Shown here in pieces: positions 1 to 6,462 of a stretch of DNA of 27,954 nt. Source of the DNA: Muribaculaceae bacterium (GTDB taxonomy: Bacteria; Bacteroidota; Bacteroidia; Bacteroidales; Muribaculaceae); NCBI GenBank assembly GCA_016292745.1, contig JAEDFO010000029.1, positions 1-27,954 on the forward strand. Reading direction: 5' to 3'. The notes beneath the pieces were generated by a model, which saw only the letters and a program-made list of their open reading frames with translations, did no database searches and was not told the origin of the DNA. Position 1 is the first letter of the stretch; each line of letters begins with the position of its first letter. The translations under genes were made by a program, and so were the position numbers.

Positions 1-74
1 AGCTCACGCTTGGCCGCTCGATTGTCAACCGCACGCTGTTCAGCGACAGCTTTGGTCATGGAGGTGGCTGCTGA
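1..74 (+). CDS. possible 3' end of an unidentified plus-strand gene
   Basis: A reading frame open from the left edge (codons from base 3) ends at a TGA at 72-74. Its last residues are GRSIVNRTLFSDSFGHGGGC, and its third codon positions are C/G-rich like the real genes here. It would converge on maf, which ends at 90. A competing reading is a minus-strand gene starting at the ATG at 57-59 (MTKAVAEQRAVDNR...), which would follow maf in the same operon. The fragment is too short to decide between them, and no family is recognised. Confidence 0.25.
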   Translation, partial: LTLGRSIVNRTLFSDSFGHGGGC

Positions 75-89
75 CGCTTCTCCGGAAGG

Positions 90-671
90 TCAGAATTTTT
101 TCAGTTCGCAGTACAGCCGGTGTAGCGGAAGCCCCATAACGTTGTAGAAACTTCCTTCGATGCCGCGGATGCCTATGCAGCCTATCCATTCCTGAATGCC
201 GTAGGCTCCGGCTTTGTCGTAGGGCTTATATCGCTCAATATAGTATTCTATCTCGTCGTGGCTCAGAGGGGCGACGTCGACAATGGTAGTTGCCGAGAAC
301 GAACTGCTTTGCAAGGTGCTTCGTACGGTGACACCGGTTATCACTTTGTGCTTTTTCCCCGACAGCATCTCGAGCATGCCTACGGCCTCGCTGTAGTTGG
401 CAGGTTTGCCGAGTGGCTTTCCCTCGGCCACTACAATGGTATCGGCGGTAATGAGCAGCTGTGATGGGGTCAAGTTGAATGCGTTGGCCTTAAGTTGCGA
501 CAGAAATACCGGAATTTCGTCGACATTAAGCGATTCGGGATACACCTCCTCTATGCCGTTGAGCCTTACCACCTGGAAATCGATGCCGAGGTCGGCAAGA
601 AGCTGGCGGCGGCGTGGCGAGGCGGAGCCAAGGATTATGCTGTATTTGTTTAGATTGTCAAGCGGATTCAT
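90..671 (-). CDS. maf: Maf-family nucleoside triphosphate pyrophosphatase
   Basis: This 193-residue protein belongs to the Maf/HAM1-like family, cytosolic enzymes that hydrolyse non-canonical or modified nucleoside triphosphates to monophosphates and that are linked to septum control. The N-terminal signature SASPRRRQLLADLG is present near residue 12. It is followed by LKANAF, the TADTIVV segment with the catalytic acidic residue, and KPANYSEAVGMLEMLSGKKH. The length is normal for the family. The longest frame begins upstream at 776, inside kdsC, but the family start MNPLDNLNKYSIILGSAS at 671 lies 26 bases after the kdsC stop and is preferred. It is the last gene of a five-gene minus-strand run. 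No clear terminator is visible after it before the window edge. The family is certain; the exact substrate (dTTP/UTP type or m7GTP type) is inferred only. Confidence 0.93.
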   Translation of the reverse strand: MNPLDNLNKYSIILGSASPRRRQLLADLGIDFQVVRLNGIEEVYPESLNVDEIPVFLSQLKANAFNLTPSQLLITADTIVVAEGKPLGKPANYSEAVGMLEMLSGKKHKVITGVTVRSTLQSSSFSATTIVDVAPLSHDEIEYYIERYKPYDKAGAYGIQEWIGCIGIRGIEGSFYNVMGLPLHRLYCELKKF

Positions 672-697
672 TGTTTTGAGAGTTTCTGGGTTGGATA

Positions 698-1222
698 TTA
701 CCATCCGAAGGCACGTTTGTCGGACATCCATTTGCCCTGAGCCTTCATCACTTGTTCTATAACATCGCGTCCGCATCCGCGTCCGCCTTCGTATGGCGAT
801 ATGTAGCGGGCCATCTCGCGTACCTCGAATGCGGCATCGGCGGGAGCCACGGCAAGTCCGGCATGCTTCATTGCTTCGATGTCGGGGATGTCGTCGCCAA
901 CGAAAGCCACTTCTTCGGGCTTAAGGCCATATTTCTCCATCCATTCGATAAGTTTGGGAAGTTTCACCGCCACACCGAGGTATACATCGGGAATACCGAG
1001 GCCTTCGAAGCGCACGCGCACACTTTCGGTGTTTCCGCCGGTGATTATGGCAATATGGTATCCGTGCTTAACGGCAAGTTGCAGCGCATAGCCATCCTTG
1101 ATATTTACCATTCTCATCGGTTCACCGGTGGGGTAGAGGGGTATGGTGGAGCATGATAGCACGCCGTCGACATCAAATGCAATGCCGCGAATCTTGCTGA
1201 GGTCGTAGTTTATTCCGCTCAT
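698..1222 (-). CDS. kdsC: KdsC-type HAD phosphatase (KDO 8-phosphate phosphatase)
   Basis: A 174-residue protein of the short, cap-less HAD phosphatases that remove phosphate from 3-deoxy-D-manno-octulosonate 8-phosphate for lipopolysaccharide core synthesis. The four HAD motifs are all visible: FDVDGV with nucleophile Asp17 and acid/base Asp19, the motif II threonine in IITGGNT (Thr61), Lys87, and GDDIPD (Asp110/Asp111/Asp114). The C-terminal EGGRGCGRDVIEQVM is typical of KdsC and contributes to the neighbouring subunit's active site in the tetramer. Its start overlaps the stop of the upstream DUF2520 gene as ATGA (1219-1222), suggesting translational coupling. The family is very clear. The substrate follows from family and length and has not been tested; YrbI-like relatives with other sugar-acid phosphates are possible. 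Confidence 0.92.
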   Translation of the reverse strand: MSGINYDLSKIRGIAFDVDGVLSCSTIPLYPTGEPMRMVNIKDGYALQLAVKHGYHIAIITGGNTESVRVRFEGLGIPDVYLGVAVKLPKLIEWMEKYGLKPEEVAFVGDDIPDIEAMKHAGLAVAPADAAFEVREMARYISPYEGGRGCGRDVIEQVMKAQGKWMSDKRAFGW

Positions 1223-1995
1223 TCGTGTTTTTGTTTATTGTGATTTAAAATACTGTCGGATAAAAGTTTGTAAATTTCGTGCTGTTCGCCGGTAAGGGCG
1301 CTCAGATGACTGTCGATAATCCTCATGTCGCCGCGGGCTGCAGGCCCGGTTTGAGCTTCTGAGGGACGCATATGGTCGAGTTTGGCTATCGAAGCTTTAA
1401 GCAGTGGCATGAGGATGCTGAACGGCAGGTCCGACTGCGCAAGGATGTCGTCGGCAATGCGCCATAGGCCGTTGGCAAAGTTGCAGGCAAAAACGGCGGC
1501 GATGTGCAGCTGCCGGCGAGTGTCGCTGTCGGCAGGGTAGATGTGGCTTGATATGCATCGGGCAATTTCGGAGATGCGGCTTAGCGCATCAACTGTGTTT
1601 GCCTCGACAAACAGTGGTATCTCGGATGTGTCGATTGTGGCGTTGCGGCTGAATGTCTGCAACGGATATAGCACACCGTAGGACGTGGCAGTGTTGCTAA
1701 GGGCATTGCACCCACAGCTGCCCGAGGTGTGCATCCATATGGCACTGTCGTTGATGTGTGCCAGCTGTGCAGCCACCTCGGCTATGGCATCGTCCTTCAC
1801 CATGATGATGTAGGCGTCGGCATCGCTGACTATGGAGCCGATATTATCGGTAGCGGCAGGGCATTGCACAGCCTCGGCAAGTGCCTGGGCATTGTCGAGG
1901 CTGCGGCTGAACACCTGTACAATCCGGTGACGTGTGTACAGTGCCTTGGTGAGATGCCACGCCACGTTACCGGCTCCTATTATCGCTATATTCAT
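1219..1995 (-). CDS. Rossmann-like / DUF2520 domain protein
   Basis: A 258-residue predicted cytosolic NAD(P)-binding protein. It opens with MNIAIIGAGNVAWHL, a GxGxxxxHL dinucleotide-binding loop typical of the Rossmann-like plus DUF2520 family, which resembles 6-phosphogluconate dehydrogenase and pyrroline-carboxylate reductase folds. The central stretch HTSGSCGCNALSNTATSYGV followed by LYPLQTFSR is characteristic of the family, and the C-terminal half is the helical DUF2520 part. A frame extends eight codons upstream to 2019, but the ATG at 1993-1995 gives the family N-terminus and overlaps the nitroreductase stop as ATGA. It is also ATGA-coupled to kdsC downstream. No substrate is known for the family in Bacteroidetes; a reductase role is inference. 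The next-door position to kdsC may mean an envelope or metabolite-repair role. Confidence 0.85.
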   Translation of the reverse strand: MNIAIIGAGNVAWHLTKALYTRHRIVQVFSRSLDNAQALAEAVQCPAATDNIGSIVSDADAYIIMVKDDAIAEVAAQLAHINDSAIWMHTSGSCGCNALSNTATSYGVLYPLQTFSRNATIDTSEIPLFVEANTVDALSRISEIARCISSHIYPADSDTRRQLHIAAVFACNFANGLWRIADDILAQSDLPFSILMPLLKASIAKLDHMRPSEAQTGPAARGDMRIIDSHLSALTGEQHEIYKLLSDSILNHNKQKHE

Positions 1996-2516
1996 TTGGC
2001 TATGTGCACTTTCTCCCATTTCAGCTTCTCAAGGTCGAATGGCTTGCGCTCTTCGGCCTTATGGCCAAGAGTGATGGCGCAGAGAATCATCTGCTCGGGT
2101 GGCAGACTTACTATGCCGCTGATGAAATCCTGTGCTGATTCGCCGTCGGCGGTGTATCGGTTGCGTATCTGTACCCAGCAACTGCCCAGTCCGAGGTCCT
2201 CGGCTTGCAGTTGCATGTATGCGGCGGCAATCGATGCATCTTCAATCCATGCGTCGGTGATTTCGGGATTTGCCATTACGAATATTGCAAGGCTGCAGTT
2301 GGCAAGTGGAAGGGTGCCCATTTCTCGGCATTTGCTCAGTTCTTGCAGTTTTTCCTTGTCTTCAATGAGGAGGAATTCCCAAGGCATAGTCCGTTTCGAC
2401 GATGGGGCCATAAGTGCTGCCTGAAGGATGGTGGTGACGTCGTCGGCCGAAATCGGCTCGTCGGTGTAACGGCGTATGCTGTGACGACGCACTATTAAAT
2501 CGTGAAAATTGCTCAT
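1992..2516 (-). CDS. nitroreductase-family FMN oxidoreductase
   Basis: A 174-residue protein of the nitroreductase superfamily, flavin-dependent NAD(P)H oxidoreductases acting on nitro compounds, quinones or similar acceptors. The FMN-phosphate-binding N-terminus VRRHSIRRYTDEPISADDV is plain, as are the APSSKRTMPWEF segment and the LGLGSCWVQIR segment that usually packs near the flavin. The length fits the short one-domain class. The longest frame uses a TTG at 2520-2522; the ATG two codons downstream (2514-2516) is preferred. The stop overlaps the start of the DUF2520 gene as ATGA. Only 22 bases separate it from the stop of the SusA-like gene upstream, so read-through from that gene's promoter is likely. 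The substrate cannot be told from sequence. Confidence 0.9.
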   Translation of the reverse strand: MSNFHDLIVRRHSIRRYTDEPISADDVTTILQAALMAPSSKRTMPWEFLLIEDKEKLQELSKCREMGTLPLANCSLAIFVMANPEITDAWIEDASIAAAYMQLQAEDLGLGSCWVQIRNRYTADGESAQDFISGIVSLPPEQMILCAITLGHKAEERKPFDLEKLKWEKVHIAK

Positions 2517-2538
2517 GTTCAATATATTATGTTAATGT

Positions 2539-4389
2539 CTATTCAAGAATCAACGTTTTCCGAGGCGAGAAGTTCATCACTTCGTTTATGGTGATGTTCT
2601 TGCCGGTGACAACGTCGGTGCGGGTTGTTCCTATTGGCAACACCTCGTTGTAGCGTTCGAAGTCGATGCTGATAGTGTCGTCGGTGCCGTTCATCACTAT
2701 CACCACGTTTTTGTCGCCCAGCCTGCGTTCGTATACATAGATGCCTTTGTAGGGTATGAAGTGCTTTAGCGAGCCTTTGGCAATTATATCGCTCGAACGT
2801 CGCCAGTGGGCAATGCGGCTCAGATAGTCGAAGGCCTCGTTTTGCAGTTGGGTGCGTCCTTCGGGGGTGAATTCCGACGAGGTATCGCCGGGAAATCCGC
2901 CTTTAACATCCTTGCGCACATATCCGTCGCTCCCCTCCTTGCTGCCGTTCATCAGCAACTCCTGACCGTAGTATAGTTGCGGAATGCCACGGGTGGTGAG
3001 CAGGAATGCAACGGCTTGCTTCCATTGGCCAAGGTTGTCGGGCAACGATAGCAGAAACCGGTCGCTGTCGTGGTTCTCGAGGAAGGTGAGCACCTTCATA
3101 GGGTCGGGATAGAGATAGTCCTGCGACAGACGTTCGTATATTGCATTCAGACCCTGCGAATATTTGCGTGTGTCGGAGCCAAATGCCTCACGGGCCATCA
3201 TCATGGTGGGGAAGTCCATCACCGTCTTCAGGTTCGAATTGGTGAACCGGTTTATTTTGCTGTTCTTCTGCCAGAAAGCGCTTCCTGCCACGTTGCCATA
3301 CCAGCATTCGCCCACAATGTTGTAGCCTGGATATTGACGCTCAACAGCGGCAAGCCACGATGCCATGGCTTCCATGTCGGCATAGGGGTGGGTGTCCATG
3401 CGGATTCCGTCGATTTGTGCCTCTTCAATCCACCATATACTGTTCTGAATCAAGTATTTGATAACGTGTGGGTTGCGTTGGTTAAGGTCGGGCATCGAGG
3501 GCACGAACCAGCCGTTGACGGTATGGTCGAAATCGTAATCGCTGGCATAGGGGTCGTTAACGGTCGAAAGGGAGAAATTGGTCATCTTGTCGCCCTTGGG
3601 ATTATTATACCAGTTGGCAGCCGGCATGTCGTCCATCCACTTGTGAGCCACGCCGGTGTGGTTGAAAATCATATCCATCACCACTTTGATGCCACGCTTG
3701 TGGGCCTGGCCAATCATATGCTTGTAATCGTCGTTCGAGCCCAGACGAGGGTCGACACGGTAATAGTTTGTGGTGGCATAGCCGTGATACGAGCCGTGAG
3801 GCATATCGTTTTCGAGCACCGGTGTAAGCCAGATGGCAGTCACGCCAATGCTGTCGATATAGCCAAGATGTTGTTCGATGCCGCATATATCGCCGCCGTG
3901 ACGGCCGTTAGGATTCATACGGTTGGCTTCGACACGGTGCTTCAGCGAAGCCACGTCGTTGTTCGACGGGTTGCCATCGGCAAAGCGGTCGGGCATAATC
4001 AGATATAGTAAGTCGGAAGCGTCGAACGGAGTGAATTCCGGAGTGTTTCGTTCGCGCAGTTCGAAAGGAATTTTCATCCGTTTCTTGCCAATTTGGTAGG
4101 CAATGTCGATGGTTCCCGGCTTGGCATCCGGGCTAATGTTGAGATAGATAAGCTGATAGTTAGGGCTGTCGAGGCGGACAATGCTGTCAACACTCACGCC
4201 TGCATATTCAATTCTTGGCTCCAAATTCCTGATTTCAGGATAGTTAACCATAATCTGGAGAGAGCGGTCGGCCATGCCTGTCCACCACATAGGCGGTTCA
4301 ACGACAGGCGATACCGTAGCCTTAGGCTTTGCCGAGATGGTAATAGCGCAAATCGAGGCCAACAGAAGTGAAAGAATGTTCCGGGTCAT
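2539..4389 (-). CDS. exported GH13 alpha-amylase / neopullulanase-like enzyme (SusA-like)
   Basis: A 616-residue glycoside hydrolase family 13 protein that should cleave alpha-1,4 links in starch-like or cyclic maltodextrins in the periplasm. It has a signal peptide (about 20 residues, ending TISA). An N-terminal immunoglobulin-like cyclomaltodextrinase domain lies at about 25-115. The TIM barrel starts at LLYLIMPDRFADGNPSND-like sequence near residue 127. The four conserved regions are DMIFNHTG (239-246), GIRMDTH with nucleophile Asp332, GECW with acid/base Glu361, and FLENHD with Asp441. A C-terminal beta domain follows. In Bacteroides, SusA works beside SusC/SusD; none of these genes is here, so this is an orphan enzyme. 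It leads the minus-strand run to maf. A -7 element at 4464-4472 is a likely promoter. Family call certain; exact specificity inferred. Confidence 0.93.
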   Translation of the reverse strand: MTRNILSLLLASICAITISAKPKATVSPVVEPPMWWTGMADRSLQIMVNYPEIRNLEPRIEYAGVSVDSIVRLDSPNYQLIYLNISPDAKPGTIDIAYQIGKKRMKIPFELRERNTPEFTPFDASDLLYLIMPDRFADGNPSNNDVASLKHRVEANRMNPNGRHGGDICGIEQHLGYIDSIGVTAIWLTPVLENDMPHGSYHGYATTNYYRVDPRLGSNDDYKHMIGQAHKRGIKVVMDMIFNHTGVAHKWMDDMPAANWYNNPKGDKMTNFSLSTVNDPYASDYDFDHTVNGWFVPSMPDLNQRNPHVIKYLIQNSIWWIEEAQIDGIRMDTHPYADMEAMASWLAAVERQYPGYNIVGECWYGNVAGSAFWQKNSKINRFTNSNLKTVMDFPTMMMAREAFGSDTRKYSQGLNAIYERLSQDYLYPDPMKVLTFLENHDSDRFLLSLPDNLGQWKQAVAFLLTTRGIPQLYYGQELLMNGSKEGSDGYVRKDVKGGFPGDTSSEFTPEGRTQLQNEAFDYLSRIAHWRRSSDIIAKGSLKHFIPYKGIYVYERRLGDKNVVIVMNGTDDTISIDFERYNEVLPIGTTRTDVVTGKNITINEVMNFSPRKTLILE

Positions 4390-4463
4390 AGGTCAATGAT
4401 AGTTTGATGTGAGGTTAATTATGATAATTGTGACGAAAAATCCATAATTGAGAAGTGATGATG

Positions 4464-4492
4464 GCAAAATTAGCGAAAAATAGCCTGTCAAA
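4464..4492 (-). promoter_or_regulatory. candidate promoter of the SusA-like gene
   Basis: On the minus strand, TAATTTTGC (bases 4472-4464) matches the Bacteroidetes -7 consensus TAnnTTTG. A TTTG at 4492-4489 lies 16 bases upstream, somewhat closer than the usual 19-21. The leader would be about 65-70 bases. It may serve the whole run down to maf. Confidence 0.5.
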
Positions 4493-4597
4493 GAAAAAAT
4501 CCCTACAAAAATTGCTGTCCGTCAGCTAATCAACCACTGCTTTTTTAGGATAGGGTGAATATTTTTGTGGGGTGGGTGGTAATTCGGAATTATTTAC

Positions 4598-4606
4598 TAT
4601 TTTTGC
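4598..4606 (+). promoter_or_regulatory. -7 element upstream of the candidate ncRNA
   Basis: TATTTTTGC matches the Bacteroidetes -7 consensus TAnnTTTG followed by a pyrimidine. No TTTG sits at the usual -33 spacing; the nearest (4564-4567) is 30 bases upstream. Transcription would start near 4612, at the left edge of the structured stretch. Confidence 0.5.
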
Positions 4607-4611
4607 AGATA

Positions 4612-5057
4612 ATGGATTGGTTTGGCAGAGGTCGGCCAATCGGTATGTTTTTTATAAAGCGTTTGCTAAACGCTTTGTTTTCTTGGCTTTCTGAAATCTG
4701 GCAGTTTCACGAATTGGAGTTAGGAAAATGAAGCAACGGCTGATGCCATCATGTTTATGGACCAACTTCTGATGGTATGGCATGCCAATGGCGCCATGTC
4801 TGATGAAATTCGATTCATAATGGCGTGTGGGCTCTGCGTTGCTCGTTGCTACTCCAAGGGCCACATGCCAGAGCCTCAGAAAGCGGGACGAGTGACTACG
4901 ACGAACTCTCACGCTTTTTTTGTCGCTGTAGCTCACTACTCGGAATAATGAGGAACCGCCTTAGGGATAATTAGTATGAAGAACAGCCGCAGCTATGGCT
5001 GGTAACGGCACTGTTTGTGAGGAGAGGCATGCCCGGTATGGGACGCTTCTCCTTTTT
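4612..5057 (+). ncRNA. candidate large structured non-coding RNA of unrecognised family
   Basis: About 450 bases without a credible protein, noticeably GC-richer than the flanking AT-rich spacers and dense in inverted repeats. Helices that can be read directly are: GATTGG 4615-4620 with 4636-4641; AAAGCGTTT 4656-4664 with 4668-4676; CCATCA 4746-4751 with 4770-4775; GGCTCTG 4830-4836 with 4869-4875; CGAGT 4889-4893 with 4938-4942, enclosing CTAC 4896-4899 with 4928-4931; CAGCC 4984-4988 with 4997-5001; and a terminator stem at 5021-5052. Two perfect palindromes, TGGCATGCCA (4778-4787) and TGGCGCCA (4789-4796), sit side by side. A -7 promoter precedes it and the next gene has its own promoter, so it looks like an independent unit rather than a leader. 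I found no RNase P signature (GAGGAAAGTCC), tmRNA 5' start or SRP apical loop. Short frames inside (65 codons plus, 94 codons minus) look like shadows. Function unknown. Confidence 0.5.
5021..5057 (+). terminator. rho-independent terminator of the candidate ncRNA
   Basis: GGAGAGGC (5021-5028) pairs with GCTTCTCC (5045-5052), with one G-U pair. An inner CCC/GGG helix extends it, and five T residues follow at 5053-5057. It lies before the fucosidase promoter, so it separates the two units. Confidence 0.7.
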
Positions 5058-5094
5058 GGTGATGATTGTGCCGATAAAGAAATGGGCGATATGC

Positions 5095-5126
5095 TTGCTT
5101 TAGCAGCAAAAACTATATACATTTGT
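5095..5126 (+). promoter_or_regulatory. promoter of the fucosidase-transglutaminase operon
   Basis: TACATTTGT at 5118-5126 is a full match to the Bacteroidetes -7 box. TTG at 5095-5097 lies 20 bases upstream as a partial -33 box. The expected start near 5132 gives a leader of about 25 bases before the ATG at 5158. Confidence 0.65.
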
Positions 5127-5157
5127 AAATGTCACTCTTATAACACTTCATTAATTT

Positions 5158-6462
5158 ATGAATCGATTCATCACTCTATTGATTGCGGCGCTGATGGTGG
5201 TTGCTTCGGCTCGTCCACAGCAGGCTTATGTGCCGTCGGCCGACAATCTGGCTGCGCGCGAGCAGTTTCGCGACGCAAAATTTGGCATTTTCATCCATTG
5301 GGGGCTTTATGCCATGCTTGCATCGGGCGAATGGACTATGACCAACCGCAATATCAACTATGCCGAGTATCAGAAACTTGCAAATGCATTTTATCCGCAT
5401 GCGTTCGATGCCAAGCAGTGGGTCGACGCGTTCAAGGATGCCGGTGCGCAGTATATGTGTTTCACATCGAGGCATCATGAGGGTTTTTCGATGTTCAAGA
5501 CCGAAGAAAGCGATTATAACATTGTGGATGCCACTCCATATGGCAAGGATGTGGTAAAGATGCTTGCCGATGAGTGTCATCGCCAGAATTTCGGGCTTAA
5601 CCTGTATTATTCGCTTGTCGACTGGTGGCGCGACGATTATCCTCGTGGTCGAACCGGACTTGAAACAGGCCGCCCCGGCAAGGATATTGACTACGACCAT
5701 TATTATGAGTTTATGAGGCGTCAGCTCACCGAGCTGCTCACTCATTATGGCCCGATAGGCGCCATCTGGTTTGATGGAATGTGGGACCAGGACGAGAACC
5801 CTGACTTCGATTGGCGCATGCGCGGGCTATACGACCATATCCACTCGCTTCAGCCTGCCTGCCTGGTGGGCAACAATCATCATTTGGCTGCCATCGAGGG
5901 CGAGGATATGCAAATTTTCGAACGGGATCTTCCGGGTGAGAACACTGCCGGAATGTCGGGACAGGATATCAGCACTTTGCCCCTCGAGACGTGCAACACT
6001 ATGAACGGCATGTGGGGATACAAGATTACCGATCTCGACTATAAGAGCGCCGACGACTTGGTGCGCTATCTTGTGGGGGCTGCCGGTCGCGACGGCAATC
6101 TGTTGCTCAACATTGGCCCGCAACCCGATGGCCGATTGCCTCAAGTGGCTGTTGATCGGCTTCACGAGATGGGACAGTGGCTCCGAAAGTATGGCGAAAG
6201 CATCTATGGCACCCGTGGCGGCGACATCCCGCCCCATAATTGGGGCGTGAGCACCCGAAAGGGCGATGTGCTGTATCTGCACATCACCAATTGCCCCGAC
6301 AGCTGCCTGTTTGTACCGGTGATGCAGAAAGTGGTGGCTTCAAAATGTCTTAACACCGGCAATAAGGTAGCAATACATAAGGTTAAAGACCGTGGTATCG
6401 TGGTTGACCTTACTGGTATCCCGGCCGAAACCGACCGTATCATTGCTCTCACGCTAAAATGA
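5158..6462 (+). CDS. exported GH29 alpha-L-fucosidase
   Basis: A 434-residue glycoside hydrolase family 29 enzyme that should release L-fucose from host or milk/mucin glycans. The signal peptide spans about residues 1-18 (hydrophobic core LLIAALMVVASA), so it acts in the periplasm or outside. The barrel motifs are clear: FGIFIHWG (43-49), SRHHEGF with the paired histidines 106/107, and AIWFDGMW with the expected nucleophile Asp206. The family's general acid/base is not uniquely placed; Glu261 in LPGENT and Glu277 in PLETCNTMNG are candidates. The TLPLETCNTMNGMWGY stretch and the LLLNIGPQPDG ending of the barrel are typical of Bacteroidales GH29-A enzymes. The stop TGA overlaps the next ATG (ATGA at 6459), so the two proteins are probably made together. 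Linkage preference is not readable. Confidence 0.93.
   Translation: MNRFITLLIAALMVVASARPQQAYVPSADNLAAREQFRDAKFGIFIHWGLYAMLASGEWTMTNRNINYAEYQKLANAFYPHAFDAKQWVDAFKDAGAQYMCFTSRHHEGFSMFKTEESDYNIVDATPYGKDVVKMLADECHRQNFGLNLYYSLVDWWRDDYPRGRTGLETGRPGKDIDYDHYYEFMRRQLTELLTHYGPIGAIWFDGMWDQDENPDFDWRMRGLYDHIHSLQPACLVGNNHHLAAIEGEDMQIFERDLPGENTAGMSGQDISTLPLETCNTMNGMWGYKITDLDYKSADDLVRYLVGAAGRDGNLLLNIGPQPDGRLPQVAVDRLHEMGQWLRKYGESIYGTRGGDIPPHNWGVSTRKGDVLYLHITNCPDSCLFVPVMQKVVASKCLNTGNKVAIHKVKDRGIVVDLTGIPAETDRIIALTLK

Noticed and set aside
2517..2522. TTG start two codons upstream for the nitroreductase
   Set aside because: An ATG with the family-like N-terminus MSNFHDLIVRRHSIRRY is available at 2514-2516.
3070..4008. 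312-codon plus-strand frame opposite the amylase
   Set aside because: It is a shadow of the GH13 gene, which has all catalytic motifs on the minus strand; the His/Val-rich translation is typical of antisense frames.
4656..4684. Nine-base hairpin AAAGCGTTT/AAACGCTTT followed by TGTTTTCT as an early terminator or a separate short RNA
   Set aside because: The T-tract is interrupted, and a better terminator with a clean T-run lies at 5021-5057. An attenuator at this place cannot be excluded.
4895..4921. Terminator-like CACGCTTTTTTT inside the ncRNA candidate
   Set aside because: The bases around the T-run pair with each other across it (4889-4899 with 4928-4942), so it looks like the loop of a longer stem rather than the end of a transcript.
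4652..4936. A 94-codon minus-strand frame and a 65-codon plus-strand frame within the structured stretch
   Set aside because: They run opposite each other over the same hairpins, have no domain or normal start context, and are better explained as shadows of an RNA gene.
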